The notes: generated by a model not told the origin, from the letters alone. DNA of 64,000 nt from DATBHM01 sp963772375 (GCA_963772375.1 CAVYXG010000001.1:1240001-1304000), one strand, 5' to 3'; shown: positions 17,668-27,093, counted from the stretch's first letter. A program made the numbers and translations.

Positions 17668-19182
17668 ATGACTCCCGATGACGCGAGGCCGTTCCCTCCC
17701 GGCTCGTATCCCGTCGTGGTCGTCGGGAGCGGGCCCGGCGGGGTGCAGACCTCGTACTGCCTCCGCCGGCTGGGCGTCGACCACGCCGTGATCTCGGCGG
17801 ACGAGGAGCCGGGAGGGATGTTCCGGCGGTTCCCGTTGTTCCAGCGTCTGATCACGTGGACCAAGCCGTACGCCCCGGCCGAACGCGGCACCCGTGAGTA
17901 CGAGCGCTATGACTGGAACTCCCTCCTCGGCGAGGAACCCGCACACCGCGCCGTGCTGCCCCCGCTGATGGACGGCACCTCGTACTTCCCGTCGCGACCC
18001 GAGATGGAGGCCGGCATCCGGCGGTTCGCCGAGGTGGGCGGCGTCCGGGTCCGGTACGGGTGCGCGTGGGAGCGGACGAGCCGCGACGAGGCCACCGGGG
18101 AGTTCGTCCTCGGGACGAACGACGGCGAGTACCGAACCCGGGTCGCGATCTTCGCGATCGGCATGACCGAGCCGTGGACCGCGCCCATCCCCGGCCTCGA
18201 CCGGGCGACGCACTACGTAGACGTTCGCCCTGCGTCCGAGTACGCGGGCAGGCGGGTGTTCGTCGTCGGGAAGCGGAACTCCGGCTTCGAGATCGCCGAC
18301 GGGCTGCTGCCGGTGGCGCGTCAGGTGATCCTGGGCTCGCCCCGGCCGGCCAGGCTGTCGATCATGGTCCACTCGACCGCCGCGGCCCGCGCCCGGTACC
18401 TCCAGCCCTACGAGGACCATGTGCTGGCCGGCGGCACGCTGGTCCTCGACGTCTCGATCGACCGGGTGGAACCGCTCCCCGGCGGCGGGTGGCGGGTGAT
18501 CGCGGCGGGGACGACCCGGCCGGGGGACTTCGTGTTCGACGTGGACGAGGTGATCGCGGCGACGGGGTTCCGGACCCCGCTGCGCGACCTGGCCGACGTC
18601 GGCGTGGCCGGGTTCTACGACGGCGGACGACTCCCGCGCCAGACGCCGTTCTGGGAGTCGCCGACCGTGCCGGGAATCTACTTCGCCGGGAACGTCACCC
18701 AGGGCTCGATCGGCATGAAGAAGTACGGCACGCCGTCGAACTCCGCCGCCGTGCACGGGTTCCGGTACAACGCGCGAGTGCTGGCCGAACACGTCGCCGC
18801 GACGCACTTCGGCGTCGAACGCGAACGCCCGCCCGTGGCGCCTGGCGAGCTGATCGGGTACCTCCTCCGCGAGGCCACCACCGCGCCCGAGCTGTGGAAC
18901 CAGCAGTCCTACCTGGCCCGCGTGGTGGAGGCCGACCCGGCCGTCGGGCCGGTGGACGGCGGGATTCGCCCGCTGGAGGCGTTCGTCGACGACCGGCGCG
19001 GTGTGGACGCGGTCGCCCTCGCCGTCGAGACGGATGGCACCGGGGACATCCACCCGGCGGTGTACGTTCGGCGCGGCGGGCGGGTCGACGAGCACCTGCT
19101 CCCCTCCGATCCGCAGCACGACTTCACCGGGGGCGAGCACCGGGCCCAGCTGGAGGCGGTGCTGGGCGACCTGGCGGGCTGA
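17668..19182 (+). CDS. FAD/NAD(P)-binding oxidoreductase (flavin monooxygenase/thioredoxin reductase-like)
   Basis: A 504-residue flavoprotein with two dinucleotide-binding motifs: GSGPGG at residues 20-25 for FAD and VVGKRNSG near residue 200 for NAD(P)H, where the NSG form is typical of FMO-like enzymes. ATGFRTPL and FAGNVTQGS match the late FAD-contact motifs. There is no CxxC redox pair, so a thioredoxin reductase activity is unlikely; a monooxygenase or NAD(P)H:acceptor reductase is more plausible. The CoA-binding protein gene begins 26 bases downstream. Substrate unknown. Confidence 0.83.
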   Translation: MTPDDARPFPPGSYPVVVVGSGPGGVQTSYCLRRLGVDHAVISADEEPGGMFRRFPLFQRLITWTKPYAPAERGTREYERYDWNSLLGEEPAHRAVLPPLMDGTSYFPSRPEMEAGIRRFAEVGGVRVRYGCAWERTSRDEATGEFVLGTNDGEYRTRVAIFAIGMTEPWTAPIPGLDRATHYVDVRPASEYAGRRVFVVGKRNSGFEIADGLLPVARQVILGSPRPARLSIMVHSTAAARARYLQPYEDHVLAGGTLVLDVSIDRVEPLPGGGWRVIAAGTTRPGDFVFDVDEVIAATGFRTPLRDLADVGVAGFYDGGRLPRQTPFWESPTVPGIYFAGNVTQGSIGMKKYGTPSNSAAVHGFRYNARVLAEHVAATHFGVERERPPVAPGELIGYLLREATTAPELWNQQSYLARVVEADPAVGPVDGGIRPLEAFVDDRRGVDAVALAVETDGTGDIHPAVYVRRGGRVDEHLLPSDPQHDFTGGEHRAQLEAVLGDLAG

Positions 19183-19208
19183 GGCTGCGAACGGAGGAGG
19201 ACGGGACG

Positions 19209-19652
19209 ATGGGCGTGCACCTGAGCGACGACGAATACCGCAGGATCTACGGGGAGACGAAGACCATCGCGGTGGTGGGCGCGTCGTCCAACCCCGGCAA
19301 GGCGGCGTACGGCATCCCCGCCTACCTCGCACGAGAGGGATACCGGATCATCCCCGTCAGCCCGCGGGGCGGGGAGCTGTTCGGCGAGCCGGTCCGGGCA
19401 ACGCTCGCGGACATCGGCGAGCCCGTCGACGTCGTCGACGTGTTCCGGCCGGCGCAGGAGACGCCGGACATCGCGCGGGAGGCGGCCGCCATCGGGGCGA
19501 AGGTCCTGTGGCTGCAGGAGGGGATCCACTCCGACGAGGCCCGGGGCATCGCCGAGGACGCCGGAATGACGTTCGTCTCCGACACGTGCATGGGGCACAC
19601 GCACTGGAACCTGTTCCACATGCACGACCGCGAGGAGGTCGAGGGTCCGTAG
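19209..19652 (+). CDS. CoA-binding (YccU-type) protein
   Basis: A 147-residue Rossmann-fold protein of the CoA_binding_2 family. TIAVVGASSNPGKAAYGIPAYL is the nucleotide/CoA loop, PVDVVDVFRP the second strand, and LWLQEGI the conserved third motif. These proteins bind CoA or acyl-CoA and may act as sensors; no enzyme activity is established for the family. The start is well supported by GGAGGAGG about eight bases upstream. It closes the three-gene plus-strand run that starts with the CNB protein and converges with the cyclase gene with five bases between. Confidence 0.85.
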   Translation: MGVHLSDDEYRRIYGETKTIAVVGASSNPGKAAYGIPAYLAREGYRIIPVSPRGGELFGEPVRATLADIGEPVDVVDVFRPAQETPDIAREAAAIGAKVLWLQEGIHSDEARGIAEDAGMTFVSDTCMGHTHWNLFHMHDREEVEGP

Positions 19653-19657
19653 CGGGT

Positions 19658-22600
19658 TCAGGCGCTCGCGGCCGTCCCTCGGAGCGCCTCCAGCACGAGG
19701 TCGGGTTCCTGCACGAACTGCACCCAGCCGGCCTTCTCGAGCGTCACGCGCGCCTCCTCGGCAGCCGCTTCGCCGCCGACGGCGTCCGGCCCGAACAGTC
19801 GCGACACCCACCACGTGGTGGTGGCGGTCTCGTTGCGGAGACCGTCCGCCCGCGCCACCCGGAGCAGCGTCTGCGCGCGCTCGCTGGCCGCGTCCAGCGC
19901 GCCCTCGACCAGCAGGAGCAGGACGTCGGACATCAGGAAGGAGTTGTTGAACGCGCGGTCGTCCGGATCCATCGAGGCGATCGCCTCCGTGAGCTCGGCG
20001 CGGGCCCGGGCGAACTCGCGCTTCATGACGAGCACCAGCACCAAACGGTCGACGGTCCACGTCTGCATGGTCCGCTCGCCGAGCTCGTTCGACATCCGGA
20101 TCGTGTCGCGGAGGTCGCGTTCGGCTCCGTCGAGGTCGCCCATCAGCCGCCGGATGGTGCCCCGGTCGCTGAGAGCGCTGGCCTCCTCCCACCTCGCACC
20201 GAGGTCACGGAACGTCCGCATGGCCTGCTCGGCGTACCGGTGGGCATCCTCCAGCTCGAGCATCCGCCGGAAGGAGTTCCCGATCGACTGCTGGGCGACC
20301 GCGATCGTGAACGGGTCCCGCATGGCCCGGCCGAGCTCGAGCGCCTCACGGGCCAGGCCGAGGGCCTCCTGCTCGTCGCCCACGGGCGAGATCACGGACG
20401 TGAGCGAGGTCAGAGCCCTGGCCTCCGCCCACCGGTCGGCGTCGGGGTTCGCCCGGGCCAGCCGGAGCGCGCTTTCGAACATCGACCGCGCCTCCTCGTA
20501 GTCGCCCCGCCAGTAGGGCTCCCACGCGGCCATCAGCAGGGTCCGGGACATCGCCCACGGGTCGTCGAGCTCCTCGGACGCCGCCAGGGCGCGATCGAAC
20601 AGCTCGGCGGCCGCGTCGGGACGGGCCCGGACGTTGAGCTCGATGTCCCCGAGGAACCGAGAGGCGTGCGCAGCGGTCCACACGTCGTCCTCCCCGACCT
20701 CGAGGGCCCGGGCGAGCGAGGCCGCCGCGTCGTCGAACCGGCCAAGCCAGTACAGCGCCTCGCCGCGCGTGGACAGGATCCTGGCCTCGCGGGTCCCCCA
20801 CGACCCCTCGTCGCCGGCCAGCGCCAGGGCCCGGTCGTACAGGTCGATCGCCGTTCGCGACTCGATGCGGTACCGGGCCACGTCGCCTGCGCGCGCCAGC
20901 GCGACCACCGCCCGTTCGGCCAGGGAACGGTCGTGGGGGTTGAGGTCGAGCGCCGCCGCGGCCGCGTGCTCCAGGTGCCACGCCACGCCCTGTGGGTGCC
21001 GGTCGATCGTCCCGGCCTCTTCCATGCGATCGACGATCCCCACGTGCAGCCGGACGCGTTCGCGCTTGGGGAGGCTCTCGTACGCCACGTCGCGTAACAG
21101 CTCGTGCCGGAACCGCCACTCGTCGGGCCGGTCGTGGTCGCGCACCAGGAGCTCGGCGTCCTCGAGCGTGGCCAGCACGCCGTGGTCGGCCGTCGCGCCG
21201 ACCAGCGAGAGCTCCGATTCCTGAAACGACAGCATCGAGAACGCCGATGCCCGGCGGAACAGGTCGCGGGCGTCGTCGGGCAGGTGGTCGATGCGGGACG
21301 CCACCACGGCCTGGACGGTCGGGGGGAGCAGGTGGCTGTGCGGCGCGCCCTGAGCGTGCTCCGCGTGTTCGTCGAGCATCATCCCGGTGGTCTCCACGAT
21401 GAAGAACGGGTTGCCGCCCGTGTTCGACGCGATGCGGGCGGCGGTGGCGTCGTCGATCGACTCCGCGGCCACTCGGGTCAGCTCCTGCGCGTCCTCGAGG
21501 GGAAGCGCCTCCAGCCGGAGCGATACCGAATCCGGGTGCGAGCCCCACGTCGGGCGGACCTCGAGCAGCGAGTCCCGCGCCACCGCGACCACCATCACGG
21601 GCAGGTCGGAGGCTCCCTCGAGCAGCTGGTCGAGCACGTCGAGCAGCGCCTGCCGGGCCACGTGGAGGTCCTCGAACACCATGACCACCGGTCCCCCGTT
21701 CCGGACCATCCCCTGCAGGAAGGACAGGAACCCCGCCCGGAGCTCGGCGGCGCGGTACCGCCGGCCCTCCCGCGCCGGCTCGGTCAGGCCGAGCGCGATG
21801 CCGAGGCGGGCGGCCGTCTGTTCGACCTCGCTCGCGTCGCAGCATCCGGCCACGACCTCCTCGAGCCGTTCGCGGAACTCCTCGTCGGAGGCGTCTCTGT
21901 CGAGCCCGAGCTCGCGGCGGAGCATCTCGGCGATGGGCGCGAACGCCGGGTCCTCCTCGAACTCGCCCGACCGGCCCTGCAGGACCCTGACCTCGGACGG
22001 CAACTGCACGAGGAACTCGTCCACCAGCCGCGACTTGCCGATGCCCGGTTCGCCGAGCACGGTGGCCAGGCAGGCGTGACCCGATTCTCGAACGCGATCG
22101 AAGGTCTGCTCCAGCAGGACGAGCTCGGCGCGGCGGCCGACGAGCGGGATCGTCCGGCGGTGCGACCGTGCCGCCAGCCCCTGCACCGGCCACCCGTGGA
22201 TGGGCCCGCCGAACCCCTTCGCCGCGACGTCGCGCTCCTCGCCGAACGCCACCGTGTGCCGGACCAGCTGCCGGGTGGTCTCCCCCACCAGCACCTCGCC
22301 GGGCTGGGCGGCCTGCTCGAGCCGCGCCGCCAGGTTGACCGTGGCGCCCGAGATCAGCGGGCGGATCGACGCTCCCGACCATCCGGTGGCCTCCGGCCCG
22401 GCCGCCACCGGGCCCGAGTTGATGCCCACGCGCACGCGGAGCGGAACGGGGAGGTCGAGGCGCTCCCCCAGCCGGGCCGTGCGGTCCCGGATGAACAGCG
22501 CCGCCCGCACGGCCCGAAGCGCGTCGTCCTCGTGCGCGTGGGGCACGCCGAACACGGCCAGCACCGCGTCGCCGACGAACTTCTCGGTCCGGCCCCGGAG

Positions 22601-22870
22601 CGACGTGAGCTCGCGTTCGACCATCTGGAAGTAGGCCGCCATGACCTCGGAGAAGCGCTCCGGGTCGAGCATCGCCGCCAGCTCCGTCGACCGGACCACG
22701 TCGGCGAACAGCACCGTGACGACCTTCCGCTCGGTGATGCCGGACTGGCCGGCGACGGCCACGGCGAGCTCGCCCGTATCCGCCTCGAGCGGGCCCACGG
22801 GCGCGCCGCACGTCGGGCAGAACCGGGCCCCCGCCGGGAGCGGATTGCCACACCAGTCGCAGAGTTCCAC
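19658..22870 (-). CDS. adenylate/guanylate cyclase-AAA ATPase-TPR regulator
   Basis: A 1070-residue regulator. Order of domains: N-terminal zinc ribbon (CxxC at 4-7 and 18-21), class III cyclase domain (about 47-235) with metal Asp57 and Asp101 and the NLAAR transition-state motif (179-183), an AAA/STAND ATPase with Walker A GEPGIGKS (273-280), then TPR-like helical repeats to the end. The cyclase residues appear complete, so cyclic nucleotide synthesis is plausible, with the ATPase/TPR part sensing a ligand or protein. The GTG start is preceded by TATGCT six bases upstream and no ribosome site. The nearby CNB protein lacks its nucleotide Arg and is a doubtful receptor. Confidence 0.9.
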   Translation of the reverse strand: MELCDWCGNPLPAGARFCPTCGAPVGPLEADTGELAVAVAGQSGITERKVVTVLFADVVRSTELAAMLDPERFSEVMAAYFQMVERELTSLRGRTEKFVGDAVLAVFGVPHAHEDDALRAVRAALFIRDRTARLGERLDLPVPLRVRVGINSGPVAAGPEATGWSGASIRPLISGATVNLAARLEQAAQPGEVLVGETTRQLVRHTVAFGEERDVAAKGFGGPIHGWPVQGLAARSHRRTIPLVGRRAELVLLEQTFDRVRESGHACLATVLGEPGIGKSRLVDEFLVQLPSEVRVLQGRSGEFEEDPAFAPIAEMLRRELGLDRDASDEEFRERLEEVVAGCCDASEVEQTAARLGIALGLTEPAREGRRYRAAELRAGFLSFLQGMVRNGGPVVMVFEDLHVARQALLDVLDQLLEGASDLPVMVVAVARDSLLEVRPTWGSHPDSVSLRLEALPLEDAQELTRVAAESIDDATAARIASNTGGNPFFIVETTGMMLDEHAEHAQGAPHSHLLPPTVQAVVASRIDHLPDDARDLFRRASAFSMLSFQESELSLVGATADHGVLATLEDAELLVRDHDRPDEWRFRHELLRDVAYESLPKRERVRLHVGIVDRMEEAGTIDRHPQGVAWHLEHAAAAALDLNPHDRSLAERAVVALARAGDVARYRIESRTAIDLYDRALALAGDEGSWGTREARILSTRGEALYWLGRFDDAAASLARALEVGEDDVWTAAHASRFLGDIELNVRARPDAAAELFDRALAASEELDDPWAMSRTLLMAAWEPYWRGDYEEARSMFESALRLARANPDADRWAEARALTSLTSVISPVGDEQEALGLAREALELGRAMRDPFTIAVAQQSIGNSFRRMLELEDAHRYAEQAMRTFRDLGARWEEASALSDRGTIRRLMGDLDGAERDLRDTIRMSNELGERTMQTWTVDRLVLVLVMKREFARARAELTEAIASMDPDDRAFNNSFLMSDVLLLLVEGALDAASERAQTLLRVARADGLRNETATTTWWVSRLFGPDAVGGEAAAEEARVTLEKAGWVQFVQEPDLVLEALRGTAASA

Positions 22871-22876
22871 CGGCTC

Positions 22877-22882
22877 AGCATA
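22877..22882 (-). promoter_or_regulatory. putative -10 element, leaderless cyclase gene
   Basis: TATGCT on the minus strand ends six bases before the GTG start. Confidence 0.5.
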
Positions 22883-22921
22883 CGAACCCCCGGCGACGCG
22901 ACGGGCCCCTCGGACGCCGCT

Positions 22922-23296
22922 CTACCGGCCCACGTACTCGATCAGCTGGACGGTGTTCCCGTCGGGATCGGTGAACGACCGGAACCGGGCGAACCCGGCC
23001 ACCTCGCCGAGGTGGTCGCCGAACCGCACGCCCCTCTCCTCGAGGGCCGAAACGGCCGTGTCGAGGTCGTCGACACGGAACACGGCGGTGGCGCCGCCCA
23101 TGGTCACCGGGTGCCCGTCGAGCACGCCGTGGAGCGCGAACTGCACGGGCCCCGCGTCGAACAGCGCCCACTGGGCGCCGTCCTGGCGGAGCAGCCGGAG
23201 CCCCACGACGTCGCGGTAGAACGCCACCGCGCGATCCATGTCGCGGGTCCAGTAGTAGACGTGGTCGAGCGGACGCGATGCGCCCTCGGAGGTCAT
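22922..23296 (-). CDS. VOC (glyoxalase/bleomycin resistance) family protein
   Basis: A 124-residue VOC protein with two beta-alpha-beta-beta-beta modules. DHVYYWTRDMDRAVAFYRDVVGL opens the first module; the second ends with RSFTDPDGNTVQLIEY, whose Glu and the first-module His can form a metal site. Function (dioxygenase, isomerase or binding protein) cannot be assigned. A TAGAAC hexamer ends seven bases before the ATG, suggesting a leaderless mRNA of its own. It lies between the cyclase gene and a strong hairpin. Confidence 0.85.
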   Translation of the reverse strand: MTSEGASRPLDHVYYWTRDMDRAVAFYRDVVGLRLLRQDGAQWALFDAGPVQFALHGVLDGHPVTMGGATAVFRVDDLDTAVSALEERGVRFGDHLGEVAGFARFRSFTDPDGNTVQLIEYVGR

Positions 23297-23303
23297 GCCC
23301 CGA

Positions 23304-23309
23304 GTTCTA
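23304..23309 (-). promoter_or_regulatory. putative -10 element, leaderless VOC gene
   Basis: TAGAAC on the minus strand, seven bases before the ATG; the same TAGAACT occurs before the Ser/Thr kinase gene at 51,026-51,031. Confidence 0.4.
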
Positions 23310-23317
23310 GCACGCGA

Positions 23318-23364
23318 ACGGGGACGGGACCACGGCCCTGCGGGCCGCCCGGTCCCGTCCCCGT
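23318..23364 (-). terminator. strong hairpin downstream of the anchor-P gene
   Basis: A perfect 14-base inverted repeat (ACGGGGACGGGACC with its complement) around a 19-base loop that can itself pair (GGCCC/GGGCC). It begins 20 bases after the stop of the minus-strand anchor-P gene and separates it from the VOC gene. Confidence 0.6.
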
Positions 23365-23383
23365 CGCCGAATCCTCGGGCCGG

Positions 23384-24667
23384 CTACCCGACCGAGACCT
23401 TGGCGTACCCGAGCGTGACGTCCGTCCCGATCGGGATGTTCGGGTTGTCCTCGAGCACCTGCAGATGAAGCTCGCGGACGATCACGAAGTTCCTCCCCTT
23501 CGTGACCTGGTACAGGGTGAGCTTCCCGAGGCCGGGGATCTCGATCACCGTGTTGGGGTCGGGCGAGCCGGACTGCCCCTGGCCCTGGACCACGAGGCCG
23601 CCGAGGTGCGAGCCGCTCGTGTCGAACGTGATCCGGCCGTTCTTCCGCTGGATCTTGACGTCGGACTTCACGAGGTCCGCCGTGATCTGGCCGCCGCCGA
23701 GGTCGACGTTCGCGATCTGCGAGCTGGTCTCACCCGACGTGACGAGCCGGCCGACCGTGCCCCTGGCCGTGTTCGTGACGGTGCCGAGCACGATGGGCGC
23801 CGGCAGGCTCTCCGCCGCGCCGCTCTGCGAGATCAGGTGGCCCTTGGTCCCCGCGCACGGCAGGTAGGTGGTGAACGAAGGCCCGGACTCCGCCGTCTGG
23901 TCGACGGAGACGCTCGAGCCCCAGGCGCGGCCGCCGAGCGGACCGGCCGTGTGCTCGAGCCGGCTGAGGGCGTGGGCCTCCACCATGTGCGTCCCCACCG
24001 GGATGCCCTGGTCGTTCGGGTGCAGGACGTCCACCGTCAGCATGTTCACGAACTGCGCGGCGACCCCGTTTCGGATCGAGTGCGCGTGCGCGAACAGCGT
24101 GACCCTCCCCAGACCCGGCAGCGGGATGGTCCGCGTGGTGGGTGGCTGGTTGACGGCCTGGCCGTTGATCGTCAGGTCGACGAACTGCGACCCCGCCGTG
24201 CTGAACGAGTAGTGGCCGTTGTCCAGGGTGGTCGCGCTCACGGCCTTCATGGTGTCGGCCCGGATCACGCCGCCGAGCATCGACAGGCCGTGCACGATCG
24301 AGGTCTCCTTCGCGGTGTCGGCGCCGCCGGAGGAGATGGACCGCGCCGTGTCGACCACGGCGCCCGTGTGGAACGCGCCCTGCGGCGCGTGCACGGCACC
24401 GACCTCGTTCCGATAGGTCCGGCCGGGAACGGTGGTGCAGGACAGCGTCACGGGAGCGCTCCGACCGCTCTTCAGCGCCTGGTCCTGCACCATCATCGAA
24501 CCCCATGCGTCGCCGTGGTACAGCGTCTTCGTGACGGGCGCCCCGCCGGCGCCGGGCGAGCTGGCCGCCGACGCGGATGCGGCAGGCAGGCCGACGGCGA
24601 GCAGCAGTGCGAGCGTGGCCATCACGGCGATCCGGGAACCCCGGGATGACGTCGTCGGTACGGACAT
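23384..24667 (-). CDS. secreted choice-of-anchor P-like protein
   Basis: A 427-residue exported protein with a clear signal peptide (hydrophobic core about residues 18-36, ASA cleavage region). The mature part consists of two similar halves, each starting with a GxAWGS segment (HGDAWGSMMV and GRAWGSSVSV) and ending with a GLGKLTLY/GLGRVTLF strand, which fits choice-of-anchor P surface proteins of actinobacteria. No catalytic residues are seen; a structural surface role is likely. ATG at 24,667 has GGGAGG ten bases upstream. A strong hairpin follows the gene. Confidence 0.8.
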   Translation of the reverse strand: MSVPTTSSRGSRIAVMATLALLLAVGLPAASASAASSPGAGGAPVTKTLYHGDAWGSMMVQDQALKSGRSAPVTLSCTTVPGRTYRNEVGAVHAPQGAFHTGAVVDTARSISSGGADTAKETSIVHGLSMLGGVIRADTMKAVSATTLDNGHYSFSTAGSQFVDLTINGQAVNQPPTTRTIPLPGLGRVTLFAHAHSIRNGVAAQFVNMLTVDVLHPNDQGIPVGTHMVEAHALSRLEHTAGPLGGRAWGSSVSVDQTAESGPSFTTYLPCAGTKGHLISQSGAAESLPAPIVLGTVTNTARGTVGRLVTSGETSSQIANVDLGGGQITADLVKSDVKIQRKNGRITFDTSGSHLGGLVVQGQGQSGSPDPNTVIEIPGLGKLTLYQVTKGRNFVIVRELHLQVLEDNPNIPIGTDVTLGYAKVSVG

Positions 24668-24871
24668 GCGAGGCGTACCTCCCATATGCGGGCGGTCGAG
24701 TCGATCCCCCTCGGCGCGTCCACTGCGGCCCCCCGCAATTCAAGGCCCTCGCGGGTCGCGCACCTTGGTCTCGCGGAGGGTCGGACAGGCCGCCGTCCGC
24801 GTGCGACGATCGATTCCCGCGCGCCGGGGAGCCGAAACGTGTGACCAGCGGAAATGGGCCGACCGGCGGAG

Positions 24872-24907
24872 GGCGGCCCCGGGGCGGGGAGGCGGCCGGG
24901 GGCCGCC
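24872..24907 (-). terminator. hairpin downstream of the GNAT gene
   Basis: A perfect nine-base stem (GGCGGCCCC/GGGGCCGCC) starting three bases after the GNAT stop on the minus strand. The remaining spacer up to the anchor-P gene (24,668-24,871) holds no recognisable gene. Confidence 0.45.
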
Positions 24908-24909
24908 GA

Positions 24910-25554
24910 TCAGTCCTCCGGAAGCCCGATCCCCGGGTACCGCCCGTCGAGCGGCGGGAGCATGTGGGAGGCCACAGCCCGGAACACCCGCCCGGTGGGG
25001 GTGTCCGGGAGGGCGGCCGGGTCCTCGGGCAGCGGGACGTCGACGCGGAGCATCGGGCCATCGTGGTGCATCTCCGCGCCCAGGCCCGCGAACAGCTCCT
25101 GCACGGCGTCGTTCTCCTCGAGCACGTAGGCCCGGAACGTGCGGATGCCGTGCGCGACGGCCGACAGCCCGAGCACCCCCAACAGGATGGAACCGAGGCC
25201 GAGGCCCTGGTGGGAGTCGACCACCGTCACCGCCGCCTCTGCCACCGTGGGCTCGCCCGGCAGGCGGACGTACCTGGCGACACCCAGCCCCGCCTCCTCC
25301 TCCGCGGACGGGTCGAGCGCGACCCACGCCATGTGGTCGTCGTAGTCGATCTCGGTGAGGTACCGGAGCTGCTCGTCGCTCAGGCGCCGGACGGGCGTCC
25401 CGAACCGCCGGTACCGCGACGCCTCCGACAGACGGGCGAATCCGTCGATCAGACGTTCCTTGTCACCGGGCAGGATGGGCCGAACGACCACGACCAGGCC
25501 GTTGCGGAGGGTGAACCGCGTCGGCGGCTCGTCGGCACCGAGGTCCCCGTCCAT
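24910..25554 (-). CDS. GNAT-family N-acetyltransferase
   Basis: A 214-residue GNAT protein. FTLRNGLVVVVRPILPGDKERL starts the fold, AEAAVTVVDSHQGLGLGSILL contains the acetyl-CoA pyrophosphate loop (QGLGLGS), and the following helix and ENDAVQELFAGLGAE complete the domain. The pattern resembles the acetyltransferase domain attached to acyl-CoA synthetases and protein lysine acetyltransferases of actinobacteria (Pat-like), but no cyclic-nucleotide domain is present. It lies 30 bases downstream of the PH/SHOCT gene on the same strand and is probably co-transcribed with it. Confidence 0.85.
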   Translation of the reverse strand: MDGDLGADEPPTRFTLRNGLVVVVRPILPGDKERLIDGFARLSEASRYRRFGTPVRRLSDEQLRYLTEIDYDDHMAWVALDPSAEEEAGLGVARYVRLPGEPTVAEAAVTVVDSHQGLGLGSILLGVLGLSAVAHGIRTFRAYVLEENDAVQELFAGLGAEMHHDGPMLRVDVPLPEDPAALPDTPTGRVFRAVASHMLPPLDGRYPGIGLPED

Positions 25555-25584
25555 GAGACGGCATGCCCGGGGCGCTGCCCGGGC

Positions 25585-26217
25585 CTACCCGCTCCCGAGC
25601 AGCTTGGCCTTCTGGGCCTGGAACTCCTCCTCGGTGATCGCGCCGCGGTCGCGGAGATCTGCGAGGCGCTGGAGCTCCTGGGTCATCGACGGCGCCGCTT
25701 CCTGGCGCACCCCGCCCTGCATGCGCATGGTGAACGTCTCGGCGTGCTCGTAGATGACCTTCTGTGTGCGCTCGGGATGGCGGATATCGCTGAACGTGTT
25801 GGTGCCCTGCTCGCCGGCCGACTCGAGGATGATGTCGCCCGCGCCGATCATGCGCTCGAACACCCCCTGGTGGAACCGGACGTTCTGGATGCGGTCGAGC
25901 GGGATCTCCATGGACGTCTTCGAGATCAGGCCCTGGCGGTGGATGACGCGTTCGTTCGTCACGACGAAGTGGGCGGTCCCCCACTTGATCACCCGGCGGA
26001 GGCAGTACCACAGCAGGATGACCGTGCCCACGAGCAGCCCGCCGTAGAACAGCGTCTGGTGGACCACCTTCGAATGGGGCAGATTCGAGACCAGCAACGC
26101 CCACCCGGCGACCACCAGGATGGCCACCACGATGGGGCCGACCAGGGCGATCCAGTGGGGGCGGAGGTCGAGGATCATCTCCTCGTCGGTCGTGAGCAGT
26201 CGCTTCGGGAAGGCCAT
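25585..26217 (-). CDS. bacterial PH-domain membrane protein with SHOCT tail
   Basis: A 210-residue protein: two transmembrane helices (about residues 25-45 and 55-72), then a bPH2/YdbT-type domain (FVVTNERVIHRQGLISKTSMEIPLDRIQNV), and a C-terminal SHOCT motif (LQRLADLRDRGAITEEEFQAQK) of about 30 residues that often mediates oligomerisation. The role is unknown; family members sit at the membrane. A TACGGT hexamer ends seven bases before the ATG with no ribosome-binding sequence. Confidence 0.87.
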   Translation of the reverse strand: MAFPKRLLTTDEEMILDLRPHWIALVGPIVVAILVVAGWALLVSNLPHSKVVHQTLFYGGLLVGTVILLWYCLRRVIKWGTAHFVVTNERVIHRQGLISKTSMEIPLDRIQNVRFHQGVFERMIGAGDIILESAGEQGTNTFSDIRHPERTQKVIYEHAETFTMRMQGGVRQEAAPSMTQELQRLADLRDRGAITEEEFQAQKAKLLGSG

Positions 26218-26224
26218 GGCGCGG

Positions 26225-26230
26225 ACCGTA
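26225..26230 (-). promoter_or_regulatory. putative -10 element, leaderless PH/SHOCT gene
   Basis: TACGGT on the minus strand, seven bases before the ATG. Confidence 0.45.
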
Positions 26231-26258
26231 GCGCGGTCCGAACCCCTGGGCAAGCGAC

Positions 26259-27026
26259 TCAGCGCAGGTGCTGGATCTCGCCGAACCCCACCGTGACGCT
26301 GCGGCCGCCGGCCTCGACGACGAGCGCGCCGTCCACGTCCACGTCCCTGGCCGTTCCCTCGACGACCGCACCGGCGCGCGTGGTCGCCCGGACGCGCCGC
26401 CCGAGCGTCGAGCACACGCCGCGGTACCGCTCGACGACCCGTTCCGCGAAGTCGCGGCGGCGCCCGCCGTGCCCGTAGTCGCTCCACAGCTCCGCCAGGA
26501 AGAACCCGAGCAGTTCGACGGGGTCGACGCCGGGAAGCGCGCCCGCGCCCTCGACGTCGGGGGCGGCGCCCAGGTTCACGCCCACGCCGAGCACGACGTG
26601 CTCCACCTCGCCGCCGGAGATCCCCGCCTCGGTCAGGATTCCCCCGACCTTGCGCTCCCCGACGAGCAGGTCGTTCGGCCACTTGCACCGGACCCCGGTG
26701 GCGCCCGCCTCCGCGCACGCGCGCGACATCCCCGTGCCGGCGAGCAGGCCGAGCAGCGCGGCCCGATCGGGGGGCATGTCCGGGCGCAGGACGATCGAGC
26801 ACAGCAACGCCGAACCGGGCGGCGATACCCAGGTCCGGCCGAGGCGCCCCCGCCCGGCCGTCTGGTGGCCGGCCGCGACGACCGTCCACTCCGGCGCCCC
26901 CTCCCGGGCGAGCTCGATCGCCGTTGCGTTCGTCGACCCGGTCTCGTCGAAGTAGTGGACGGGGGCGTCCGGAACCTCGGCGAAGCGCATGGCCCCCCGG
27001 ATCGTCTCGACGTTCAGATCGGCCAT
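26259..27026 (-). CDS. birA: biotin-[acetyl-CoA-carboxylase] ligase
   Basis: A 255-residue group I biotin protein ligase without the N-terminal DNA-binding domain. It activates biotin to biotinyl-AMP and attaches it to carrier lysines. Motifs: STNATA, the biotinyl-AMP loop GRGRLGRTW, KWPNDLLV and KVGGILTE, followed by the small SH3-like C-terminal domain. ATG at 27,026 matches the family's N-terminus. It is divergent from the biotin-containing carboxylase alpha subunit, with only 67 bases between the start codons, so enzyme and substrate are likely co-regulated. Confidence 0.93.
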   Translation of the reverse strand: MADLNVETIRGAMRFAEVPDAPVHYFDETGSTNATAIELAREGAPEWTVVAAGHQTAGRGRLGRTWVSPPGSALLCSIVLRPDMPPDRAALLGLLAGTGMSRACAEAGATGVRCKWPNDLLVGERKVGGILTEAGISGGEVEHVVLGVGVNLGAAPDVEGAGALPGVDPVELLGFFLAELWSDYGHGGRRRDFAERVVERYRGVCSTLGRRVRATTRAGAVVEGTARDVDVDGALVVEAGGRSVTVGFGEIQHLR

Positions 27027-27079
27027 GGGTCCCTCGATCCCGCGCCCGCCCCGCCATTCTCGCAGGCGGGCCGGGCCGG

Positions 27080-27085
27080 TAGGCT
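27080..27085 (+). promoter_or_regulatory. putative -10 element, leaderless carboxylase gene
   Basis: TAGGCT preceded by CCGG, ending eight bases before the GTG start. It lies in the 67-base divergent spacer with birA. Confidence 0.5.
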
Positions 27086-27093
27086 TCCCGGTC